Source: Chromobotia macracanthus (lineage: Eukaryota; Chordata; Actinopteri; Cypriniformes; Botiidae). Taken from it: a DNA stretch of 64,000 nt. A model generated the notes under the pieces. The model worked only from the letters and a program-made list of their open reading frames with translations. It had not been told where the DNA came from and made no database searches. The translations under genes and the position numbers were made by a program. Location: assembly GCA_036877525.1 (NCBI GenBank), contig JAZGTH010000073.1, forward strand, positions 620,001-684,000. The letters run 5' to 3'. Positions 12,023 to 22,919 of the stretch are shown one piece after another (within the stretch, counting starts at the first letter, position 1; each line of letters opens with the position of its first letter).

Positions 12023-13841
12023 TTTAAGTTTTTTATATATTTACAGTTTTTTGTTAAATAAAAAGATGCCTTTTTCCCTCCGTTTGTAACTTGTTAATCT
12101 TTGCTGTAATGCAATTGTGAAATGGTGTTTTTCCTTACTTCACAAGCAATCTTGAACATTCAAGGACCCCTTCACACAAATGTGCACAAATTATAACAGT
12201 CGGCTTATGATTCTGATAGTTGTTCCAGCTGGCTTAAAAACTCTTACACAACGTACTTAAACAAACATGCAAAAAACAAAGTCAGAATACCAAAGCAGAT
12301 CTGAATATATCTGCAGGTTTATGGAACAAATGAACTTGGAGTTCAACATATATCACCGTACAAGGAAATGTTTCATGAGAAGGAAGGGGGAAATGGAAAA
12401 TTTAATTAGGAAATTTGACATGCCTCGCAAATACTCCAGCATAGTCTGATATACCTCTATCTCTTTATCTTTATATTTACTGGATGTTTCTAAATGTCAT
12501 AGGTTGAAGCCATTCTCTGAATAATTTACAGTACAGTACAAAACTTGCTACTGTACACACATGCTGAGCACAAATCCTTATCACAGCATGACTTATGATT
12601 CATTTCAATCTATCAAAATCTATCACTCAGCAAACAAACTGCAAGAGAGAACAGAAAACAACAGGAAATGCATTTATAGTTGTTTACACTCAGTCATTAA
12701 AACTTTCTGTGTCGCCGCATGTTTCTAACTGGTTCTGTGCACAAATGACACAGACTGCAGGGAATATATCTTCATTTATTTCCACACACATTTTGTTTGA
12801 AAGACATTACACAATTTTAAGAACTTCTGATGTAGTCAGCAACTATGGTAGCATCAGGAAGTACTTTACATTGTTGTGTTTATGTTTTATATGGTCAAAT
12901 CTGTGTGAAATCCTAATGTGAAAGCCCTGTTTTCTGAGGATAGTATGGAAATGTTTAGTCATTTAATTTCTTATCAGGTTTATTCTGGCTTGTGTTGCAC
13001 TCTCACAGCCCCCTGCTGTGTAACCATGTCCTGAGTAAAACTTTTACTGGAAAACCTGCATCACCCAAAGGCATCCTGTTCTGATGCTTACAATTAAGTA
13101 CGTATCCAGTTTTTGCTACAGAGATTAGTTGTGCAGGGTTGTGCAAAAGTGGAAACTGAAATGAATTAGCCACACCCTAAATGGCCACGTCCTAATGGAA
13201 ATTTAATTGGAAAAGAGTGACAAAACAAATAATTGCATAATTTTCATTTTCAATTCATTTTGATATATTAGGGCTGCTCGTTTTCTGAAATGTATTTTTT
13301 TTTCTGATAAGATACATGTCTGTAAACTTAGTTTAATTCTGTCAAGAATTATACTTCAGATTATAATTTTGCCATACAGCACCACAAAATGTATTTGTAA
13401 TTGGGGTAATTTAAGGTATTCTGGGAATTCATGTGTTCTTTCACTATTATCTATAACTGATAAGTTATACTGACAAATTAAATGTAGTGTATGCTTACAG
13501 ACACTATACAAACACATTTTAATTTTACTTCCTTAAATTCAAAATGAAATTATAATTCTGCATTCTATTTATTTACTCAATTTCTGAAACTTAATTTGAA
13601 ATACATTTAAGTTCAACCCTGGTCCACATTAGATTGTATGCATTCCCAGGCCATGGATTCAAACTATTAACATGAGGGAAATCAGCAACATGAAAAGATT
13701 ACAATAATATATTTAGCGAATATTACAATTTCATCGTAGTGCAGGTTACTGATTATCCACAAAGAAACACAACTCACGATACTTTTACGACAGTGGCGTC
13801 TGTGGAAACCATGACAACAGGTAGCGAACGTTTTTCCGACA

Positions 13842-13853
13842 CAACATGGCGGC
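13842..13853 (+). promoter_or_regulatory. YY1-type motif upstream of chchd1
   Basis: CAACATGGCGGC fits the YY1 consensus (AANATGGCGGC), which in vertebrates often lies at or just downstream of the start site of housekeeping and mitochondrial genes. It sits 123 bp before the chchd1 start codon, in a locally CpG-richer stretch. The ATG inside it opens a six-codon upstream frame (MAACML) ending at 13866. Confidence 0.5.
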
Positions 13854-13975
13854 TTGCATGTTATAAGGTCGTAAAGCAAGGAACGGACGACAATGACACT
13901 TAATTGAGTTTTTACATGATTTCATTTTTACCTTGGATTTAGTATTTGTGGCGTCTCAGAGAGTGATATTAAAGA

Positions 13976-15244
13976 ATGGCGATGCAAAGTGGATCTGTGA
14001 TTCAGGAGAAGGTGGCTAAGTTGTTGAGCAGGCAGCATGGCAGACCTGTGCTGAGACCCATCAAACCTCTGGCGCTGAAGAATGAGGTCGCGAATCGCAG
14101 ACTGCGGAAAGGAGGTTAGGGGTTTTCAATTCATTCATTCATTCATTAATTCATTGCTCTTGATAGATGTTTTCTGCATATTTGTAAAATGTTGTGCATA
14201 CTATTTATGGATGCCACTATAAAGGGATTCTTTTTAAACATTTTTGCACTGTGCTCTCTGTACATAAAATCATTTGTCAGATATAGTTTTATCACATTCA
14301 TTTAAAAAGCCAGAAGGTGAATTGTGTGTTTTCTTACATGTTTTACACCTTATCCATACAGTACGTATATACATACATTTATTCAAAGCATTCTATTTAA
14401 TTCAAGGGTATCAAGTCTTTATGATTCTGCTTTTATTAGGAAACATTAAATGAATTAAATCTGGTATAATTCATGGTGTGCCAGTCCCTTATGACACACA
14501 CTCTTTTGTTACAGAGGCCACTTGTGTCACAGAGATGTCATTACTGATGGCTTGCTGGAAACAGAATGACTTTAACAACTCAGTCTGCTCTAAAGACGTC
14601 TCTGCTTTCTACACATGTGTAGAAAAGACCCAGGTACTAGAGACATGCAACCCCAATCCTCAGATCTCAGGAAATCCTCATTAACCCACCCTGCTGATTT
14701 CAAGTTAAAATGGGATGGCTGTAATCACCCAATTATACATGTTTTTTGTTCCGTATATGGAAACGAATAATTAGGATGAATGACCAGTTCAATTTTGTCT
14801 ACCGTTTCCTGTCATAACAGAATCCACTTTCCAATGCTGTTTCCTGCCAAACCTCTACTCTTATTTTTCCACACACGTGTTATTTCTATGTTAACAGCAT
14901 CCTCACGCTTCTATAATTAGGTCATGTTTCTGCTAGCATAGTCTTTCTGCAGCTTTGTAGCTGATTGGAATGGCTTGTTTAAACAAGAGCTTTTGTTGTA
15001 AATACAGTGGAGTTAATGATATTATTTATAGATATTCTATATTTAGACACTCATTGTTTAAAAGATGATTAATAATGTATAGAATACATGGCGTAGTTTG
15101 TTTCAAACAATAACGTGGTTTCCCATTTTCATTTTACAGGCGCAGAACAAGGCTGTTGCAAAGCAGGGAGGTCAGGGTCGATTTTTGCCAAAAGAAGCAA
15201 CCATCTTATTAAAACGATATCCCAACATGCACAGTGAAATCTAG
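13976..15244 (+). CDS. chchd1: CHCHD1, mitochondrial small ribosomal subunit protein mS37
   Basis: Role (family knowledge): a coiled-coil-helix-coiled-coil-helix protein of the mitochondrial ribosome small subunit (mS37/MRPS37). Three exons, 13976-14114, 14515-14633 and 15140-15244, joined in phases 1 and 0, give 363 bases including the TAG stop, or 120 aa; human CHCHD1 is 118 aa. The second exon holds the twin CX9C motif: C-VTEMSLLMA-C then C-SKDVSAFYT-C, and EATCVTEMSLLMACWKQNDF closely matches human [20 protein letters not shown]. The N-terminus is basic (RRLRKG, RPVLRPIKP), as expected for an rRNA-contacting protein. A second in-frame ATG lies two codons downstream (13982). In human this gene lies next to ZSWIM8; here about 18.6 kb separates chchd1 from the zswim8 start codon. 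Confidence 0.95.
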
Positions 15245-15885
15245 GACTGCTAACATAGCTCAGGCATGGAATGGACACCTTCATTATCTATTATGGGGAC
15301 CTTAGACTGAGCGCAGTACTGGGAGTGACTGGGCTAGCCAACAAGGTGTGGAAAGGTTTTCGGAAAAAAAAAAACATTTGTCACAGAGACTCAAACTCTG
15401 CCAAATGTAATTCATCACAACATCAGCAGGGTTTGCAAAGCAAATGAGATGCACTCACAAGGTTGTGAAGGCACTTTTGCTGATTACTACATTTTACTGA
15501 TTACAATCCAATGCACTATCCCATTAAAACAGCACAAAGAAAAGATCACCACTAAGTCTAAGTTTCTATCACGTCTCGCGCACACACACAATTCTTTATG
15601 AGAGCTTGTAATTTGTGTGGTAGTTTGAGGAAATATTATTATCTGTCTGTACCAACATTACTTCCTTAGATAATGTGTGTTATTAATTTGTATTGGTGAG
15701 CTCCCTTGCATAACTGAGCTGTGACCTGTGCAATCAGACAGTCTTTATTTATTTTATAAATTTTCTTCCTGCTTTGTGCAGTGTCCACAATTAATATGTC
15801 TCAGTCAGCCATTTCCAATTATCAGAAAATAGAGGAAATGTTACTGGAAGCGTTTTTTACAAAGCGTATCAGTTTGGGACTTTCC

Positions 15886-15891
15886 AATAAA
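15886..15891 (+). terminator. chchd1 poly(A) signal
   Basis: AATAAA about 640 bp after the chchd1 stop codon, the first canonical signal on that strand that I found after the stop. Confidence 0.5.
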
Positions 15892-17310
15892 GATCAAAAT
15901 GGCTTAAATGTGTTAACTTATAAATTCATTTTTGTGTTCACGTGATATGTTCTATGTTTTGGTTGTTTTGAATTTTAGTTAAACTTAGTGGCCTTTAATT
16001 GGTTTAGTTCCCATAATGTAATTTAACCATGGCCATTTATCCTGTGATAACATTGCCCATCATTTCCTTAGGCTGTTTATCTACACTTGTCTTCAGAGTA
16101 ATGTGTTTAGACCCCAAAGGAAATGCTGTCTGCTATGTAAAGCCTTCTCAATCAGGACCTTGTAAATTTGCTGCTGTTGAACAATGGACAACAGGACAGA
16201 TTTCAAAAATGGTCTGCCAAAAATACTTTATGATCCAGGCTAAGATTGAAATAGCTATGGCTACGCAGAATGGTATTACCATCTGTATGACTCTCAGACA
16301 TCATTTGAAATACTTCAAGGTGACTGCAGTTGTGACCTTTTACTTATGATGCATAAATCAACCTGTCATATTCAGTGTGACTTTAATGTTTTTTTCCAGC
16401 AAGCTGTTCCAGTATCCATTTCAAGCATATTCTGTATATAAACCAGATTAACACTCTCAGAAGAGAGTGTGGACAAATGCCAAGCAATGCAGCCACACCT
16501 TTGGGAGTCAGATAAGAAAAACCAAAGCCATTATTATTTGTTGTTTTAATGCCTTGGTGCTTGACTAAGTGATCTTAAAAGAATAAGAATACAGTTGTTC
16601 TGATCACATGTGCCAAAACTCATGTTGGGCTATGTAAGGAAGTAATCCTAACGAAATCATTCCTATTGTGTAGGAGAGTGAATCCGCCTCTTTAAGATTG
16701 TATCTGAAAAATGTTCCTTTTTACGTATGGTAATAAAACACCGGCCAAACATGAAGTGTGAAGAGGATTATGTTAATCATATGTATTCTGTTTAATTGTG
16801 GTAGGGTTAAAAACTCATCTTTTGTCCTCTAAGTGATGATATGTGTACATTTGTTGTCTTTAGTGGATCTGTATGAACAGTGAACAATGTGGAATGAGGT
16901 TTACACAAGCACCTGTGTACACTGGTGAATAATAAAAGGCAGGGTAAGCTCAACCACCTGTGTACTCATAATAAATATTTATTTAAAAACCTTCACCTCT
17001 GAGTGAACAAGAACAAAACCTTCATTAAACATGTAAATATTGGTTTGTACTGACTGTTAGTTTTAATTACCCTATATCAACACATGCATTTTGTCCTGGG
17101 TTAGGGATTTTTCAATAGGAAATGTGGGAATTCCTTAGACATTTTTTATATCTGAAATCACAAAGGTCCGTTTTGTCTAATTTAGATAAAAGATCAGTCC
17201 CATTTTATTTATATTTCACAAACGAGCGTTGTTGTCATAACAGTTCCAATTTACAATAACTTGTAAATCGTATATAGGCTTGCATCTAAATCTTATGAAT
17301 GAATAAGCTT
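15892..17310. other. Intergenic gap after chchd1
   Basis: No supportable gene. A plus-strand open frame of 106 codons (16029-16349) has no domain, no splice context and no recognisable homology. Confidence 0.5.
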
Positions 17311-17316
17311 TTTATT
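17311..17316 (-). terminator. Poly(A) signal of the unidentified minus-strand gene
   Basis: AATAAA on the minus strand, about 90 bp after the TAA stop at 17403-17405. Confidence 0.55.
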
Positions 17317-17402
17317 GCCAAGTATGCTTACGCACACAATTTGTCCAGAAACACCTCAAGCAGACCCAGCGTGGGAGGGGTGTCAGTCGTTTCAGAGGAC
17401 TT

Positions 17403-17656
17403 TTACAAGTTCAGGTTATATCCCTTGGCTGTGTATTTCTTATGCTCTTTACTCTTCAACACCAACTTGTAAAATACGTTGAGACGAGAAATCATCGGAC
17501 TGTCATTGTATGAAGATAAAGCTGGGGTCGTGGACAGCGATGATGGGTCTGTTGTGCTGGATGTATGGTCAATGACAGGATGGATATCAGTGGGATCCGC
17601 TTTATCGCTGCTCTCTATCATTTCTCTCTCTGCGTCTATGGCGAGGTATGTAAAAC
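17403..17656 (-). CDS. Unidentified gene, terminal coding exon
   Basis: I do not recognise the family. The minus strand has an acceptor (AAATTTTAG, AG at 17658-17657) followed by an open frame, phase 2 bases then 83 codons and TAA, and a canonical AATAAA about 90 bp beyond the stop, so this looks like a real last exon. The encoded tail starts FTYLAIDAEREMIESS, passes through a Ser/Thr/Pro/Asp-rich linker (HTSSTTDPSSLSTTPALSS) and ends in a basic amphipathic segment, SRLNVFYKLVLKSKEHKK then YTAKGYNLNL. No upstream exon with matching phase was found up to about 20 kb. An internal ATG at 17621 would give a 72-residue protein if the gene were intronless. Confidence 0.5.
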
Positions 17657-17666
17657 CTAAAATTTC

Positions 17667-17696
17667 CAATTTCGTTGCTCACAAACAACGAAATTG
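17667..17696. repeat. Perfect 11-bp inverted repeat with 8-nt loop
   Basis: CAATTTCGTTG at 17667-17677 and its exact complement CAACGAAATTG at 17686-17696 flank an 8-nt loop. On the minus strand the hairpin ends about nine bases before the acceptor AG of the unidentified terminal exon. Confidence 0.85.
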
Positions 17697-18452
17697 ACCA
17701 TGATTTAATAACAAAGTTATCTGTAATTTATTATTTTACAAAGTCTTGCTTTTAATAATTTTTGATTAATTATAGTTAATTATTATTTTACATGTGCTAT
17801 AAGATGTGATTATTAACCATGTTTTCTACGTAGTAAGACATTTGGGTGAAAGTGGAAATGCGAAATACCTTTATTTCATGTTATGGTACGGTATACTTTA
17901 ACGACCATTGATTTCGTCTATGTGTCTGTAATCCATCATTTAAGACACTTGCAATGAAAAGCTTTAGCCGACATAAACGCCATGTGTCAAGTGTGTGGTA
18001 AGAGTTTGTTACAGTAGGCATTAATCTCATGCCTCTTTGTTTGTTTTTATGGCTAAGCTGTACTTTGCCCCGAATGTATTTCTGCTTTTTAAATAGGATC
18101 AATCCGCTTATAATAAGAGCCGTGCATATGCGTGCATATTAAACGCGCCTCTATACAGTTTTTGTAGCAGTTTGTGGATTTCCTTGTTTAATCTATGGTG
18201 TATTTATTGTTTCATACACTATTATTAAAATAAACCAAGTATCAATGATAAAAAAATAAGAAAAAACGTTCTTTAACTACCACTATTGCCTTGAGAAAAT
18301 TAACACCCAACCTAAGCTACCTAAGTTTAATAGATGCTTCTTGGGTATTTGTTAGCCTGAAACCACGAGAAACTCAATCTCATTTGTTCACACACGACCG
18401 TGTGCACTGCCAACGACGCAACGCTCCCATTATAATCAACAAACCGCAAGCG

Positions 18453-18477
18453 GTCGCGTCGCGTCGCGTCGCGTCGC
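18453..18477. repeat. (GTCGC)5 CpG-rich tandem repeat
   Basis: Five perfect tandem copies of GTCGC in a local CpG-rich patch in otherwise AT-rich DNA. Followed at 18546 by CAG/GTAAAG, a plausible donor. This could mark a promoter/first exon of the prss12-like gene or of the minus-strand gene. Confidence 0.5.
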
Positions 18478-20377
18478 TCGCAGCGTTGTCGGCGTGTGAG
18501 AAATGTTCATTCTCTTTATCACACCCAGCTCACAGTAGCAGCCAGGTAAAGACTTAATGGTCATGAAAGTACTCTTTGATCTCTGAAAACTGCTAAATCT
18601 AAGCTGCTCCACATCATTAACTCATGCCTTTATGTGACATTTCCGTGTCGTAAAGTAACGGATGCCGTTGATAGTCTTCCTGAAGGGAAAATCTTCTCTC
18701 TCTGAACGAAACTAAGAAAAGTATTCTTAACACCTACACAAAATAACACATGCTTGCTTGGTTGTTATTGTTGTAATTCCCTTTAATTATGTTATAAACA
18801 TGGTACAGTGATATGATAAAACCATGATGACACTTAATGTCAGCTATCATACCGTATTTAAATTGCATTTCAATGCATTTTAAAGAAAATCATACACTAA
18901 TGTGGTATATTACTGGTAATTTTGTGGTAGTGAGAGAAATTATCTGCCTTTTTTGTCTTCATAGGCAGGACAGAATGTTGTCTACCTAAATACACTGCAC
19001 AGCTCAGGTATGTAGTCCCTACCCAGATATGAGTCTGTATATTTTTATATTTAAGAGGGTAAATGCAAATGCAAAGTGAAACACTGTGTGACTCTGGTTG
19101 TCTGGAATGTCCTTTTTTACTTTTTCTGTTACTACTACTACTACAAGTATTGGCAAAATACCACTGTCTAGGCACCAGTGGTCCAGTAGACTGTGCGCTG
19201 TTGCAAAGTAGCGGTTTGGGGCAAGTCATGGCTTGTGGTCCTTTACTTACTCTTTCTGTGATTTCTTCTATCTTATCCTATTGTTTCCTGTCATCTCTCT
19301 ACAATACTGCCAACGAAAGATCTACTGTACTATCAAGGAAAGAAGGGCCAAAAATATAATTTAAGAAAACACTACCATCTCTGTTGTGTGATTATTTGCT
19401 TTGCAAAATGACATTGTACCACCTACTTCAGACACATACTTATTGTTGATTGCAGCTGAAATGTTACTGTATATTTTTTGTAGAAAGCATTTCTTTCAGT
19501 GCCAAAAACCACATCCCTGCTTGGCACTGTCTGTTCAGCATTAACTGAAGCAAGGCCACTCTGCTGTCAAGAGCTGTAGTCATTGATGCTTTCCTACGGC
19601 AGGGTGAAAGGAATACTCAACCATAACAACCACTTCTCAGGCAAAATTACTGCAGGAAGAAACACGGTATTAAATATGCTTGTTATATGACCTAAGTACA
19701 AACACTTACAGATGACAGTACATGGAGGTGAAACAACTGTGCCGTTGGTGACATCTGAAGAGTTTGGGATTGAGGACTAATTTGGTTCTGAAAACTCTAC
19801 TGCTTTTTACATTTTTCACATGTTCTGTGAACTTTATTGCTTTCCCTGCCTTCCAAGCCTGGACAGGTTTCTGAACTGAAATCCTTAGGGCAGGATGCTG
19901 AAACACTCAGCCTTCCAACAGAACCGTCAACCTATTCCCAGTTCATGCTGGGGCAGTGTGAGATTCTTCTATGATTGCTATTCTACATTCTACTTCTATT
20001 CTATGATCTACTATGCTATTAAGCTTCTCAAATATTTAGTCCCTTGTGGTATTTAACATCATTATTCTTGTTTGTGGTTGGTGTCATGCTCTATAACTGT
20101 AATACCATGGGAAATAAAAGCAGAGCTCTACCCTGATTCTATTTCAGCAAATTGCTTTATGTACAGACGAATATACAGCATGAAACCTGAGTGCTCACAA
20201 GTGTGTTGAACTGTGATTGTACATGCATGGAAACATGGAAACTATTTGTAGTACCTAAACAAATTTTTAAAACGGTTACAGGTGTTCACAAGGCCAGTCT
20301 TTAACAGTTTTTTATAAGCTAATACACTTTTGCATTGTCGATAGTGCCCAGTGCCTAATCCTCGACTACACATTGCA

Positions 20378-20625
20378 TACACTACCAGTCAAATGTTTGA
20401 ACACACCTACTCATTCTGCATTATTACCATTATTACAATTTCCAATATGTGTTGTTAAGTCATCAAAACTGCAAAATAATACAAATGGAAGTATAAGACA
20501 CATAGTAACAAAAATGTTAAACAATTTAAAACTATTATATGTTTCAGTGTCTTTAAAGTAAACACCGTTTGTCTAGATTACAGCTCTGTACATTCTGGGA
20601 ATTCACTTGTGCTATCAGGGATGTT
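20378..20625. mobile_element. Tc1/mariner-type repeat remnant
   Basis: Begins CACTACCAGTCAAATGTTTG and continues with a string like the widespread fish Tc1 end (CTACCAGTCAAAAGTTTGGACACACC). The interior diverges and no transposase frame is present, so this is a non-autonomous or decayed copy. Confidence 0.5.
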
Positions 20626-22676
20626 TTTCAAACAGTACTGAGTTTCGAGTTTCCATGTATTCTGGCTACTTGTTGTCTACATTTCCTTACTTTTCGCTCC
20701 AACTCATCAATTTCAAAAAGAAAAGTAATATTTAATTAAATTAGACAAAATACATTTCAAGTATTTAAGCATAAGCCTTTAGATCAAAAGATTTTCTAGA
20801 CCATAAGAAACACAAATTAATTTAGTGAGTGTGTCCTTGCTTTTGATTAGTAGCTTATACCTTGTACTTTTGAAAATGTGCTGATCTCTGCAACCCATTT
20901 ATATAGTTGAAAGCCTAAATGAGGTTATGATGAAAAGGTTTTTTGTTTGGTATTTGTCAAACAAATGTGGCATCCTCATATGCTCCCTCTGCTAGATTCA
21001 AAGCAAGATAATCATAATGGATGGAGATTTTAAAACAGCTCACAGTGCAATACTATTCTCTGCTGATAAATATGCAATGCTTGTTATTAAGATGTGGAAT
21101 GTTACTGTGTCAGGTTTCATTCAGTATGTTGTTTACAGAAATATTTGTAATGATGTTGTCAGCCTCTCCATCATATTTGCTAAAGTGATCTACACAAGCA
21201 GAGGCAGGGTTGGCCTAGATTTGCATGATGGCAGGTGCAAATACTTTAATGGCGTTACTTCTATCATTTTTCTAACCATATATGTAATGGAGAAGGCTTT
21301 ATGAAAGTAGGAGATGGTCTCAGTTCTTTCTCCCTGAGGGTTTTGCACCTGGCCCTGAACTACAGAGAAGGCTAGCATGCTAACCTCAGTTTGATCCTGC
21401 ACAGCAGTATCTGATACCATGATCATAAAGCCTTATGAGCATTTAACACAAATAAGTGAGATCGCTATTTATGGTGGATTGTAGAAAAGTTGCTGTTGCT
21501 TGTATACAATAATTTTTAACAGAAGTTAATGATATTACACACTTATCCCTTAAAAGGTTTCTTGAGATCCCTTTAAAAAAAATCACACATTTTTTAAAAT
21601 GCCACCAAATAAAGCGACTTGTTTACGTTAATGGATTTAATATTTGTCTCCTTAATAGATCTAGTAGAGTCTAGTTAATCTTGCACTTCAATAGTGGGCT
21701 CAAAGCCCACTCTCCATTCATACTTCCTAATATGCAATGAAACAAAACACAGACTGGCAGCATATTGAGACCAGTTTACACTTTAGTTACTATATTATAG
21801 TTCTGAATGAATTGTTGCTGCTATCCACAGTAAATCATTAATTTGGATTTTCATCATAACTGTGTTACTGGTTGTATGCTACCCATGAATTTCTTAAGAA
21901 AAAAGCTTGTTTACACGACATTTGTGAAATCACATAATTAGGTGTTTTGTTAGGTTTTGATAAGAACAATTCTTTCTCCTGAATATTTAGCTAACAAATG
22001 CAAACAAGTAAATATAAACTAACACATCAGAATCACTTCACTCAATAAAAAATATTATATCAGTGTTGGTTTTTAATCCATATGTACAGACACACACATT
22101 TGTTTCTCATGTGGAAACTTTTGACTTCTGGTTGTCAAAAACCCTTCCTGAAAACCCTCACTGCAACCTTTCAGTTTGCATTGAATTTACAATGTCATAA
22201 TAAGTTTATGATTTTTTTCATTGTGGGGCTATTGGTCTTGTAGGTGGTTTTAGGTTTAGTATCCTAGTGGACATATTTGATCACCAGAATATGTGAAAAA
22301 TCCTGACCCACACACACATACACAATTCACTTAACTTCAAGGGCATTTTGGTGAGTGACTCATAGTGGGTCCTATAATTAGTATTGCACAGCAAACTGCT
22401 GTCCTCATCCTCTGCACCCAGAGGAGTGACTGCAGGGGTTTTCATTCATAGACTTAAATGTAAAATAAACCCTAATAAGACCACCTTCAGTTTGGAACAC
22501 CTGCAGCTTTGAGATAACACTCATTGAGATCACACTCATTACATTTTTCATGACAACATTATAATGAGTTGACCTTCTTTTGCCACAGTATAACATAGTC
22601 TGTTATGTCTCTTCAAAGACATTTATCTCATAAATCAAACGCTGAATTATTAACTTATAAAGTGTGTTTCTCATAG

Positions 22677-22919
22677 GTGCTCTGTCCTGCTCTAAGGGCT
22701 TTACTGAGCTGGGTTATTACAACGGATCAGTGTCCCAGACGGATTCTGGCTTTCCCTGTCTTAAGTGGACTGAGTTTCCAGACTACATACAGCAGTACCC
22801 CAGCCGTGGGCTGGGCGACCACAACTACTGTAGAAACCCTGATCGTGAATCCAACCCCTGGTGTTTTTTCAGGCAGAGGTCAGGAGCCATTGGGTGGGCC
22901 TACTGCGATTGCCATCAAG
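22677..22919 (+). other. Kringle-domain exon of the prss12-like gene
   Basis: A single 243-bp exon flanked by phase 1 junctions, from CSKGFTELGYYNGSVS to GWAYCDCHQG. Hallmarks are FPCLKW, DHNYCRNPDRESNPWCFF and WAYCDC. Human neurotrypsin has HNFCRSPDGAGRPWCFY and WGYCDC at the same places. Confidence 0.9.

Larger units (their letters stand above)
6766..13841. other. Intergenic region between rap1gds1-like and chchd1
   Basis: About 7 kb without a supportable gene. The left end (6766 to roughly 7000) must hold the 5' leader and promoter of the minus-strand gene, but I cannot fix the start site. Further right it contains a compound (CT)n(CA)n repeat, an ATAAT pentamer array and two CTCF-like motifs. 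The reading frames present are short, AT-rich and have no recognisable domains. Confidence 0.6.
17697..22676. other. Region that should contain the prss12-like first exon(s)
   Basis: The kringle exon needs an upstream exon ending in phase 1 with a start codon and signal peptide, and the unidentified minus-strand gene needs upstream exons here too. I could not support any specific exon. Two things stand out: a CpG-rich stretch at about 18390-18500 and a Tc1-like repeat near 20380-20620. Confidence 0.4.

Noticed and set aside
13682..13879. Minus-strand Cys-rich frame overlapping the chchd1 promoter
   Set aside because: It lies across the presumed start region, uses a non-ATG start and shows no homology or downstream poly(A) signal; treated as a chance frame.
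16029..16349. 106-codon plus-strand frame after chchd1
   Set aside because: No domain, no splice sites, no poly(A) context and AT-rich codon use; length is within chance expectation for this window.
18291..18557. Plus-strand frame ending at CAG/GTAAAG as a coding first exon of the prss12-like gene
   Set aside because: It ends in phase 0 whereas the kringle exon needs phase 1, and the phase-1 frame has a stop just before the donor. It may only be a non-coding exon.
19063..19359. Plus-strand frame with a Leu-rich stretch that could be the prss12-like signal peptide
   Set aside because: The Leu run comes from a (CTA)n repeat, no phase-1 donor follows, and the rest of the frame has no resemblance to a neurotrypsin N-terminus.
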